Assembly: GCA_963710665.1 (NCBI GenBank) | Contig: CAVQBC010000003.1 | Span: forward strand, 186,001 to 250,000 | Source: CAVQBC01 sp963710665 | GTDB lineage: Bacteria; Actinomycetota; Thermoleophilia; Solirubrobacterales; Solirubrobacteraceae | Length of the DNA stretch: 64,000 nt | Reading direction: 5' to 3' | Shown here: positions 25,483-33,286 of the stretch, piece by piece | Numbering within the stretch: the first letter of the stretch is position 1 | Layout of the letters: every line of letters starts with the position of its first letter | Made by a program: the position numbers and the translations under genes | The notes under the pieces: generated by a model | What the model was told of the DNA's origin: nothing | Seen by the model: only the letters and a program-made list of their open reading frames with translations | The model's database searches: none

Positions 25483-27001
25483 GCGCCCAGCCGGTCGCAC
25501 CGCCGCGGCGCACCCGCGCCGCACCGCCGCGGTACGCCCTGCGCGCCCGCGGATCCTGCTGACGACGGAGGGGACCTACCCCTACGCGATGGGCGGGGTC
25601 AGCTCCTGGTGCGACCTGCTGGTCCAGAACCTCACGGACTTCGACTGGCAGATCCTGCCGATCATCGCCCCGCACGGCCGGCCGCCGACGTACGAGCTGC
25701 CGCCGCACGCGCGCCAGGTCGGGCGCATCGAGCTGTGGTCGGAGGCCCTGCCCGAGGGGGGCTGGCCGCGCCCCGCCGAGCGCAAGGCCGGCACCGAGAT
25801 CCCCGGCGTCCTCGTGCGCAACCTGATCGGCTGGCACGGCGACAACGAGTCCGTGCTCAACGCCCTGATCTGGTGCCGCCGGTTCCCGGTGGGCGTGCGC
25901 CGCATATTCCGCTCGCGGCGCGGCTGGGCCTCGTTCCTCGACGGGCTGCAGGCGGTCCTCGCCGAGCGCGTCGCCGAGGCGGGCTCGCCCCCCGAGGTCG
26001 ACCTCGTCGAGGCCGCGACGCTCTACCAGACGCTCTACTGGGTCGCCCGCACCGCGGCGGCGCCGACGCCGCCCACCGACGTCCTCCACGTGACGGCCGC
26101 CGGCTGGGCGATCATCCCCGCGCTCGTCCACAAGGCCCTGCACGGGACGCCGATCGTGCTCACCGAGCACGGCGTCTACGTGCGCGAGGCCTACCTGGCC
26201 GCCGCCCGCAGCGGGGCCTCCCCCGGGAGCCGCTTCTTCGCCACCCGCCTGGCGCGCGGCCTGGCGCGCTCGGCCTACTCGTACGCCGACGTCGTGTCCC
26301 CCGTGACCGACGCCAACGCGTACTGGGAGGAGGGGCTCGGGATCGACCCGGACAAGATCCACGTGCTCTACAACGGCCTCAGCCAGCCGCCGACCCCGTC
26401 ACCGCCCCCCGGCACCCTGACCGTCGTCTCGGTCGGCCGGATCGACCCGCTCAAGGACGTGCACACGATGCTGCGAGTCGCGGAGGAGACCCTGCGCTAC
26501 GTGCCCAACGCGCAGTTCCTGCACTACGGGCCCGTGACCGACGGCGAGGAGGCCTACGGGAGCTCCTGCCTGACGCTGCACGAGCAGCTCGGGCTCGGCG
26601 ACCGCTTCCGCTTCATGGGCCGCACCAGCGACCCCAACGGCGTGGTGCGCGACGCCGACGTCGTGCTCATGACGAGCATCTCCGAGGGCCTGCCGATGTC
26701 GATCCTCGAGGCGATGGGCCAGGGCCGCCCGGTGGTCTCCACCGGCGTCGGCGGCGTGCCCGACGTCGTCAAGGGCTGCGGCGTGGTGACGCGCCCCGGC
26801 GACGCCCACGGGCTCGCGATGGCGGTCACGACGCTGCTGCGCAACCCCGCCCTCGGGTGGAAGCTCGGCCAGCGCGGCCACGGCCGCCTCGGCCGCATCT
26901 TCAACGAGTCGGCGTGCGTCGAGGGCTACCGGGAGCTGCTGTTCAGCGCGGCAACGGTCGCGGTCGAGACCGCGGCGATGCCGGCGAGGATGGCGGCATG
27001 A
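25463..27001 (+). CDS. pelF: PelF-like GT4 glycosyltransferase
   Basis: The protein is 512 residues. After a basic N-terminal tail it has TTEGTYPYAMGGVSSWCD, ELWSEALP, LTEHGVYVRE and VSVGRIDPLKDV, then the GT4 donor site SISEGLPMSILEAMGQGRPVVST. These blocks are the pattern of PelF, the cytosolic transferase that builds the Pel amino-sugar polymer from a UDP-sugar. It overlaps the coiled-coil gene by 20 bases and the membrane-protein gene by 4. It likely polymerises GalNAc/GlcNAc supplied through the epimerase encoded divergently. PelF assignment is good; the sugar is inferred. Confidence 0.8.
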   Translation: MALASVERPAGRTAAAHPRRTAAVRPARPRILLTTEGTYPYAMGGVSSWCDLLVQNLTDFDWQILPIIAPHGRPPTYELPPHARQVGRIELWSEALPEGGWPRPAERKAGTEIPGVLVRNLIGWHGDNESVLNALIWCRRFPVGVRRIFRSRRGWASFLDGLQAVLAERVAEAGSPPEVDLVEAATLYQTLYWVARTAAAPTPPTDVLHVTAAGWAIIPALVHKALHGTPIVLTEHGVYVREAYLAAARSGASPGSRFFATRLARGLARSAYSYADVVSPVTDANAYWEEGLGIDPDKIHVLYNGLSQPPTPSPPPGTLTVVSVGRIDPLKDVHTMLRVAEETLRYVPNAQFLHYGPVTDGEEAYGSSCLTLHEQLGLGDRFRFMGRTSDPNGVVRDADVVLMTSISEGLPMSILEAMGQGRPVVSTGVGGVPDVVKGCGVVTRPGDAHGLAMAVTTLLRNPALGWKLGQRGHGRLGRIFNESACVEGYRELLFSAATVAVETAAMPARMAA

Positions 27002-28317
27002 CCCCGCACAAGCTCAGCCCGGTGCACGCGCGCCGGGTCATCGAGGCGCGGCTGGGCCGCGAGCCCCAGGACATGCTCGAGGCGGCGGTCGCGCTCGAGG
27101 CGTGGGCGGGCATGCGCGCGCTCGACGCGCTCGGCACCGGCCGCGACCTCATGCGGGCGTCGCGCCGCGAGAGGCAGCCCAGCATCGGCAAGCTCCCGCT
27201 GCCCGACGCCCAGGAGGGGCTGGCGGTCGAGGCCGCCGCGTTCGTGGTGGTCGTCATCTCGATCGCGTGCTGGGCCGCGCCGCTGGCGACGACGCTCGGC
27301 GCCGGCGTGGTCGAGCACGGCCTGATCCTGGCGCTCCCGCTCACGCTGGCGCTGCAGTGGTGGCTGCGCAGCCGCTACCTCGGCCGCCCGAAGGGGCTCG
27401 CGCAGCTCGGGCGCCGGCCGTGGATGCTGCTGCTCGGCACCATCGCGCTGGTCGCCATCCCCTCGGCGCTGATGGGCCTGAGCGGCACCGTCGCCGGCCT
27501 GCTGACGGTCACCTGGACCGGCGGCACGATCCTCATCCGCCGGCGCTGGTCGCTCGCCTATGCGGGTGCGGTCGTGCTCGCCACGACCGCCATGCTCGCC
27601 GGGCTGTCGGCGCTCGCCGTGCTCGCCGCCATCGCGGTGGCGACGGCGCTGGCCGTCGCGGTCGCCGTGCGCTCGAGCGTCACGCTGGCGGGGCACCCGC
27701 CCGGACGGATGGGCCGGGCGGTCACCGCGGGCATCATCGGCGCCGGGATGGGCGTGGTGCTGGTCGCGGACCGCAGCGTCGACTGGAGCGTCGGCGCGGT
27801 GCCGGCGATCGCCCTGATCCCCTCCACCGTGGCGAGCTTCTGGGGCGGCTACCACCTGTGGCAGTTCCAGTACGTGATCCCGAAGGCACTCTCGGGCGTC
27901 GCGATCTTCAACGCGAACCACCGCGGCCTCGGCTGGCCGCCGCTGCGGATCCTGCTCGGCGCGGTCGGCCGCCTCGTGCTGCTGACGGCCCTCCTGTCGG
28001 CCGTCCTGCTGCTCGGCGCCTCGGCGCTCGGCATGGCGACGAGCGGCGTCAGCGTGCTCGTCGGCTTCGGCCTGGTGGCGCTCGCCACGCTGCTCGTGAG
28101 CCTGCTCGAGTCGGTCGGGCGGGCCTCGTGGGCGCTGCTCTCGGTCCTCTGCGCCATCGCCGGGGAGGCGTACGTGAGGATGTCGGACATCGACCCCTTC
28201 CCCGGAGTCGGTCTCATCGTCGGGGCCTCGCTGGCCGTCCTCGTGGCGCTGCCGGCGGCGATCGGGATGATGAGCCGGCCCGCGAGGACACTCGCGACCG
28301 CCCTCTGGATCTCGTGA
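26998..28317 (+). CDS. Polytopic membrane protein in the PelG position
   Basis: The protein is 439 residues. A cytosolic N-terminal part of about 75 residues (VIEARLGREPQDMLEAAVALEAW) precedes roughly ten hydrophobic segments from VEAAAFVVVVISIACWAA to VGLIVGASLAVLVALPAA. In Pel loci the gene after pelF is pelG, a polysaccharide transporter of similar size, and this gene sits in that place with ATGA overlap upstream and GTGA overlap downstream. The sequence does not show an obvious PelG signature, so a diverged or non-homologous exporter is possible. Confidence 0.6.
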   Translation: MTPHKLSPVHARRVIEARLGREPQDMLEAAVALEAWAGMRALDALGTGRDLMRASRRERQPSIGKLPLPDAQEGLAVEAAAFVVVVISIACWAAPLATTLGAGVVEHGLILALPLTLALQWWLRSRYLGRPKGLAQLGRRPWMLLLGTIALVAIPSALMGLSGTVAGLLTVTWTGGTILIRRRWSLAYAGAVVLATTAMLAGLSALAVLAAIAVATALAVAVAVRSSVTLAGHPPGRMGRAVTAGIIGAGMGVVLVADRSVDWSVGAVPAIALIPSTVASFWGGYHLWQFQYVIPKALSGVAIFNANHRGLGWPPLRILLGAVGRLVLLTALLSAVLLLGASALGMATSGVSVLVGFGLVALATLLVSLLESVGRASWALLSVLCAIAGEAYVRMSDIDPFPGVGLIVGASLAVLVALPAAIGMMSRPARTLATALWIS

Positions 28318-29114
28318 CCCCGAGCCCCGTCCACGGTCCGCCCACCCGTGGACAGCGATGGCTGATGGTCTCCTCGGCGGCGGTGGCCGTGATCCTCGTG
28401 ATCACGGTCGTCGCCGCGCTGGCGGCGGACCCGCCCGCGCCGTGCCGGAGCACGCTGATCCCGGCCTACGTGCCGGCCGGCGGGCTCGCGCGGCTGGCGA
28501 ACGACGCGGAGCCCGGGCGCTCGGTGATCCTGAACCCGGCGAGCGGTCCGGGCGCCGCCGAGCAGGCCGACTACCGCCAGGCCACGGCGGCGGCGCAGAA
28601 GGCGGGGACCAAGGTCCTCGGCTACGTGCCGACCGGCTACGGCGCGCGCGATCCCGCGACCGTGCGCGCGGACGTCGAGCGCTACCGGACGTGGTACGGC
28701 GTCGACGGGATCTTCCTCGACGAGACCGCCCACGACGAGGCGCACCTGGCCTACTACCAGGCGCTCACCCGCGACATGCGGGCCGCGGGGATCAAGACGA
28801 TCGCGATCAACCCGGGCGTCGTCCCGACGCCGGGCTACTTCGGCCTCGCGGACGTCGTCGTCACCTACGAGGGCCCGTACGCCGGCTACGCCGCGGCGCA
28901 GCGGGCGACGCCGGCGTGGGTGCGCGACCAGCCGCGCGAGCGCATCGCGCACCTGGTCTACGGCGCCACGGGGAAGCAGGCGGAGGCGGTCGTCAAGGCC
29001 GACGCCTACGCGGGCCACGTGTACGTGACCGACGGCGTCCTGCCGCACCCGTGGGGCTCGCTGCCGCCGTACCTGCAGGACGAGGAGCGGTCACTCGCCA
29101 CCTGCGGCGAGTGA
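28314..29114 (+). CDS. Spherulin-4/GH135 (Sph3-like) glycoside hydrolase, membrane-anchored
   Basis: The protein is 266 residues from a GTG overlapping the preceding stop. Residues 17-37 form one N-terminal membrane anchor or uncleaved signal. The rest is the Spherulin-4 fold: LIPAYVPAGG, VILNPASGPG, VLGYVPTGYG, VERYRTWYGVDGIFLDE and TIAINPG, with D136 and E137 as likely catalytic acids. The fungal member Sph3 is an endo-alpha-1,4-N-acetylgalactosaminidase required for galactosaminogalactan synthesis. As the last gene of the PelF-like operon, it would act on the polymer outside the membrane. Confidence 0.78.
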   Translation: MTPSPVHGPPTRGQRWLMVSSAAVAVILVITVVAALAADPPAPCRSTLIPAYVPAGGLARLANDAEPGRSVILNPASGPGAAEQADYRQATAAAQKAGTKVLGYVPTGYGARDPATVRADVERYRTWYGVDGIFLDETAHDEAHLAYYQALTRDMRAAGIKTIAINPGVVPTPGYFGLADVVVTYEGPYAGYAAAQRATPAWVRDQPRERIAHLVYGATGKQAEAVVKADAYAGHVYVTDGVLPHPWGSLPPYLQDEERSLATCGE

Positions 29115-29136
29115 CCGGCTCCCCGGAGACCTGCGG

Positions 29137-29412
29137 CTACTTGAGGGCGTCGCGGCCCGCGGTCACCCACGCCTTCGTGAACTCGCGCGTGAACTTCGCC
29201 TGGGCGTCGACGATGTTCGAGACCCACTCGATGTCGCTCTGCTTGGCGAACTGCTCCTGGTAGTCGGCGATCGACTGCAGGGCCTTCTCGTAGGCGTCGA
29301 GGTACGCGCTGCCGGCCTGCTTGCCGCCGGCGAGAATGCGCTCGTTGAGGTCGCGGATACGCTCGAGCGTCGCGTCGACGCTCTCGCCGGGCTGCTGCTT
29401 GGGCTGCGGCAT
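29137..29412 (-). CDS. Small phasin-like helical protein
   Basis: The protein is 91 residues from the ATG at 29412, which has GGAGG 5 bases upstream; a longer frame lacks such a site. It is almost wholly amphipathic helix (ATLERIRDLNERILAGG, YLDAYEKALQSIADYQEQ, VDAQAKFTREFTKAW). The spacing resembles phasin-family proteins that coat polyhydroxyalkanoate granules, but the match is weak and no PHA synthase is in the window. It is convergent with the GH135 gene. Confidence 0.5.
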   Translation of the reverse strand: MPQPKQQPGESVDATLERIRDLNERILAGGKQAGSAYLDAYEKALQSIADYQEQFAKQSDIEWVSNIVDAQAKFTREFTKAWVTAGRDALK

Positions 29413-29493
29413 GGGGCCTCCACTGGAAGTCGTTTCGAGACGGTCTGCTAGCAGGTTAGCGTGCAACGGGCTAATTGCAAGCGGGCGGGGCGG

Positions 29494-30420
29494 TCAGGCC
29501 GTCCCGGCCTCCGCCTCCCCGGCGAGCTCGGCGACGGCGCCGCGCGGCACCACGACCACCGGGACCGGCGAATGGCGCACGATCTTGGAGGCGCGCGAGC
29601 CCACGAACACGCGTGCGAGCGGTCCGATCGCGCTCGACCCGACGACGAGCACGTCGCCCGGCGCCCACTCGACGTCCTCGAGCGCCTCGTCCCAGTTCCG
29701 GCCGTGCCCGATGACCGCCTCGATCTCTCCAGGCGCGGCCGGCAGGCTGCGCGCGTGCTCGATGGCGCCGCGCGCGGCCGCCTCGATCTCCGCGGCCCAT
29801 TCCCGCAGCACGGACTGCTCCCCCGACGTCCCCACCCCGCTCGTGTACGGCGGGTGCGAGCGCACGGCGAACGACACGATGCGCAGCGAGGCGCCCATGC
29901 GCGCGGCCACGCCCGCCGCCCCCACGACCAGGTCCTCCGCGTGGTGCGACCCGCCGTAGGCGGCGGTCACCCGCGCGATGCGGCAGTCGGGCGGGCAGCG
30001 GAACCCGCGCGTCGCGACCGCGACCGGGACGTGCGCGCTGTGCAGCAGCCGGTCGGTGGTGCTGCCCAGCGCCACGTGGCCGTGGTGGCCGGCGGTGGAC
30101 GAGCCCGCCACGATGAGGTCGGCCCCGTGCTCGTCGGCCACCTCCAGGATGCCGGCCGGCGCGGAGCGCGCGTGGTGGATGATGAACTGCGCCTCGACTC
30201 CGCCGGGCAGGCGCTCGCGCGCGTGGTCGAGCGCCTCGTGGGCCGTCTGCGCGAGGTAGGCCTGGTACTCGGCGTCCACGCGCGCGACGCCGGGCGGCCA
30301 CGGCTCCGGGACGACCGCGCACACCACGAGGTCCTCGCCCGCCGAGCGCCCCAGCATGGCGGCCAGGTGCAGCGCCCCCGTCCCGCGCCCGTCGGGGGCG
30401 AAGCCGACGGCGATGGTCAT
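29494..30420 (-). CDS. Universal stress protein, two UspA domains
   Basis: The protein is 308 residues with two tandem Usp domains. The first has ADLIVAGSSTAGHHGHVALGSTTDRLLHSAHVPV, and the second GDVLVVGSSAIGPLARVFVGSRASKIVRHSPVPVVVV, both carrying the G-x2-G-x9-G(S/T) ATP-binding pattern. The ATG overlaps the permease stop (ATGA), so the two are co-translated. Usp domains paired with amino-acid permeases commonly regulate or report on transport; cytosolic. Confidence 0.85.
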   Translation of the reverse strand: MTIAVGFAPDGRGTGALHLAAMLGRSAGEDLVVCAVVPEPWPPGVARVDAEYQAYLAQTAHEALDHARERLPGGVEAQFIIHHARSAPAGILEVADEHGADLIVAGSSTAGHHGHVALGSTTDRLLHSAHVPVAVATRGFRCPPDCRIARVTAAYGGSHHAEDLVVGAAGVAARMGASLRIVSFAVRSHPPYTSGVGTSGEQSVLREWAAEIEAAARGAIEHARSLPAAPGEIEAVIGHGRNWDEALEDVEWAPGDVLVVGSSAIGPLARVFVGSRASKIVRHSPVPVVVVPRGAVAELAGEAEAGTA

Positions 30421-31853
30421 GGCGTCATCTCCCTCCCCTCCTCGGCGCGCCGCAGCGCGGAGTGGCGGATCCCGTAGGAGAAGTACCAGACCAGCGCCAC
30501 CGCGGCCCAGCCGAGGAAGACGTAGATCGTCACCGCGCGCAGGTCCTGGATGATCCAGATGCACCCGGCGACCGAGAGCACCGGCGTCACCGGATAGCCC
30601 GGGACCTTGAAGCCCCGCGGCAGGTCGGGCTGGGTCCGCCGCAGGACGATCACCCCGATCGAGACCACGAGGAACGCCACCAGCGTGCCGATGCTCGTCA
30701 TCTCGGCCAGGAAGTCGATCGGCAGCACGCCCGCCAGGAGGCTGATCACCACCGCGCAGATGATCGTGGCCGGCACCGGGGTCAGCGTGCGCGGGTTCAC
30801 CTTGTGAAACAGCGGCGGCACCATCCCGTCGCGGCCCATGGCGAACAGGATGCGGGTCTGCCCGTAGATGACCACCAGCGTGACGCTGAAGATGGAGATC
30901 ACCGCGCCGGCCGCGAGGACCGTGGCCGGCCACGACGCGCCGGTCACGTCCTCGAGGATCGCCGCCAGCCCGGCCTCCTGCCCCTCGAAGTCCGCCATGG
31001 GCTGAGCCGCGACGGCGACGATCGCCACGAGGATGTAGATGCTCGTGACGATGAGCAGCGCGAAGATGATCGCGAGCGGCATGGTCCGCCGCGGGTTCTT
31101 CACCTCCTCCCCGGCGGTCGACACCGCGTCGAGGCCGATGTAGGAGAAGAAGATGATGCCCGCCGCGGAGGTGATCCCGCTGAAGCCGAACGGGGCGAAG
31201 TCCGACAGGTTGTCGGACTCCCAGCCCTGCAGGCCGACGGCGATGAACAGCACGAGGACGCCGAGCTTGATCAGCACCATCACCGTGTTCACCCGCGCGG
31301 ACTCGCTCGCCCCGCGGATCAGCAGCAGCGCGCACAGCACGATCAGGATCACCGCGGGGATGTTGAGCACGCCACCCTGCTCGGGCGCCATCGAGACCGA
31401 GTCCGGGATCGTGAAGCCGAAGAGGTTGTCGAGCAGCTCGTTGAGGTACTGCGACCAGCCGACCGCGACGGCCGCCGCGGAGACGCCGTACTCGAGCAGG
31501 AGGCACGCGGCGACGATCATCGCGATGCCCTCGCCCAGGGTGGCGTAGGCGTAGGAGTAGGAGGAGCCGGACACCGGCACCGCGCTGGCCAGCTCGGCGT
31601 AGCAGATGGCGGTCAGGCCGGCGACGACGCCGGCCACCACGAACGACCACACGACGGCCGGGCCGGCGATCGGGACCGCCTCGGTGAGCACGATGAAGAT
31701 GCCGGTGCCGACCGTCGCGCCGACGCCGAACAGGGTGAGCTGGAAGAGCCCGATCGAGCGCGCGAGCTCGCCCGTGTCGGTGTCGGTCCCGGTCTCGGCC
31801 GTCATCTCGGCGGCCGGCTTGCGCCGCAGCACGTTCTCTCGTAGCGAGGCCAT
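30417..31853 (-). CDS. APC-family amino acid/polyamine permease
   Basis: The protein is 478 residues from MASLRENVLRRK, chosen because AGGAGG lies just upstream of the ATG at 31853. Twelve membrane segments can be counted, beginning FQLTLFGVGATVGTGIFIVL, which is the APC consensus (GxGxGTGIF), with SGSSYSYAYATLGE and FFSYIGLDAVSTAGEEVKNP also typical of the cationic amino-acid transporter group. Nearby genes for lysine and polyamine metabolism suggest a basic amino acid or amine as cargo. Confidence 0.85.
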   Translation of the reverse strand: MASLRENVLRRKPAAEMTAETGTDTDTGELARSIGLFQLTLFGVGATVGTGIFIVLTEAVPIAGPAVVWSFVVAGVVAGLTAICYAELASAVPVSGSSYSYAYATLGEGIAMIVAACLLLEYGVSAAAVAVGWSQYLNELLDNLFGFTIPDSVSMAPEQGGVLNIPAVILIVLCALLLIRGASESARVNTVMVLIKLGVLVLFIAVGLQGWESDNLSDFAPFGFSGITSAAGIIFFSYIGLDAVSTAGEEVKNPRRTMPLAIIFALLIVTSIYILVAIVAVAAQPMADFEGQEAGLAAILEDVTGASWPATVLAAGAVISIFSVTLVVIYGQTRILFAMGRDGMVPPLFHKVNPRTLTPVPATIICAVVISLLAGVLPIDFLAEMTSIGTLVAFLVVSIGVIVLRRTQPDLPRGFKVPGYPVTPVLSVAGCIWIIQDLRAVTIYVFLGWAAVALVWYFSYGIRHSALRRAEEGREMTP

Positions 31854-31881
31854 CGCTCCTCCTGTCAGGGGACCCCGGCGG

Positions 31882-33141
31882 TCATTCGACGTCACGGGCG
31901 AGGAGGTCCGCCCACGTCTCCCGGCGCACCACCAGCCGGGCGACGCCCGCGTCGGCGAACACGACGGGGATGCGGCGGTGCCCGTTGTAGTTGTTGGCCA
32001 TCGTGAAGCAGTAGGCGCCGGTCGCCGGCACCGCGAGCAGATCGCCCACGCGCGGCGCGTCGAGGCGCACGCCGTCGACGAGGACGTCGCCGCTCTCGCA
32101 GTGGCGGCCGACCACCGTGACGGTCTCGCCGTCCTCGGCGGACGGCCGGTCGACGATCCCGGCCTCGAAGCGCTGGTCGAACAGCGCCACCTCGAGGTTG
32201 TCGCCCATGCCGCCGTCGACCGCGACGAACGTGACCGCGCCGCGCTTGACGGTGACGACGCGGTACAGCGTCGCGGCGGCGGAGGCGACCATGCTGCGGC
32301 CCGGCTCGATGATCACCTCCGCCTCGGGCGGCAGGTGCTCGCCCGCGGCGGCGATCAGCGCGTCGAGGTAGTCGCCGACCGCGGGCGGGTGGTCGTCATA
32401 CGTGTAACGGGCGCCGAGGCCGCCGCCGAGGTCGTAGACCTCGAACTCGCCCAGGGCCGCCACCGGCGCGACCGACGCCGCGAACGGCTCGACGTCGAGG
32501 ATCTGCGAGCCGACGTGGACGTGCACGCCGCGCATGCGCAGCCGCGGGCTCGCCTCGATGCGCCGGATCAGCTCGGCCGCGGCGGCCGGCGCCAGCCCGA
32601 ACTTCGAGCCCTCGTGGCCGGTGAGCACGTGCGCGTGCGTGTCGGCGGTGACCCCCGGGATCACGCGCACGAGCACGTCCTGCGCGCGGCCCGCGGGGAC
32701 CGTCGCCTCGAGCCGGTCGACGTCGTCCGCGTTGTCGACGGCGACCAGGCCCAGCCCGTGCTCGCACGCCATCGCGATCTCCTCGTCGCTCTTGGCGTTG
32801 CCGTGCAGGACCACGAGCGCGGGGTCGACGCCCGCCTTGAGCGCGGTCACGATCTCGCCGCCGCCGGCGACGTCGAGGCCGAGTCCCTCCTCCACCATCA
32901 CGCGCTGCACCGCGGTGCACGGGAACGCCTTGGAGGCGAAGACGACGCGCGAGCGAGGCCGGCGGGCGGCGAGCCCGTCGGCGTACTCCCGCGCGCGGGC
33001 GCGCAGCGCGCCCTCGTCGACGACGAGCACCGGCGTCCCGAACTCGGCCGCCAGCGCGTCCGCGCGGCACCCTCCCAGGACCAGCATGCCGTCAGCGTCG
33101 CGGGTGCTGCCGGGCGGGCACAGCGACAGCAGGTCGTCCAC
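31882..33141 (-). CDS. lysA: Diaminopimelate decarboxylase
   Basis: The protein is 419 residues, fold-III PLP decarboxylase. The PLP Lys is in VVFASKAFPCTAV; HGNAKSDEEI, HVGSQILD, EPGRSMVA, and the active-site CESGDV follow in order. The Cys-Glu-Ser pattern and EPGR fit LysA better than ornithine or carboxynorspermidine decarboxylase. It converts meso-diaminopimelate to lysine in the cytosol. The GTG at 33141 has TAGCGT 6 bases upstream and no ribosome-binding site, so it is probably leaderless. A polyamine-related substrate cannot be wholly excluded given the neighbours. Confidence 0.8.
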   Translation of the reverse strand: MDDLLSLCPPGSTRDADGMLVLGGCRADALAAEFGTPVLVVDEGALRARAREYADGLAARRPRSRVVFASKAFPCTAVQRVMVEEGLGLDVAGGGEIVTALKAGVDPALVVLHGNAKSDEEIAMACEHGLGLVAVDNADDVDRLEATVPAGRAQDVLVRVIPGVTADTHAHVLTGHEGSKFGLAPAAAAELIRRIEASPRLRMRGVHVHVGSQILDVEPFAASVAPVAALGEFEVYDLGGGLGARYTYDDHPPAVGDYLDALIAAAGEHLPPEAEVIIEPGRSMVASAAATLYRVVTVKRGAVTFVAVDGGMGDNLEVALFDQRFEAGIVDRPSAEDGETVTVVGRHCESGDVLVDGVRLDAPRVGDLLAVPATGAYCFTMANNYNGHRRIPVVFADAGVARLVVRRETWADLLARDVE

Positions 33142-33147
33142 GCCCGA

Positions 33148-33153
33148 ACGCTA
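33148..33153 (-). promoter_or_regulatory. -10 box for leaderless lysA
   Basis: TAGCGT on the minus strand ends 6 bases before the GTG at 33141, placing the transcription start at the start codon. It is within the 145-base divergent region shared with the copper amine oxidase. Confidence 0.4.
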
Positions 33154-33286
33154 ACCGTTGAGCAATCGACGGCGTGGACCACCGCCCGAAGGCGCGCGCG
33201 CCGGTTCGGCGAACCGCAGGTTGCTTCGCGGCGCGCGATGCCTGAGCATCGGGGTCGCACGTCCCGCCACAAGGAGGAGCACATCG

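Noticed and set aside
31882..33141. Reading lysA as an ornithine or carboxynorspermidine decarboxylase because of nearby polyamine genes.
   Set aside because: The HVGSQI, EPGR and CES motifs together fit diaminopimelate decarboxylase better.
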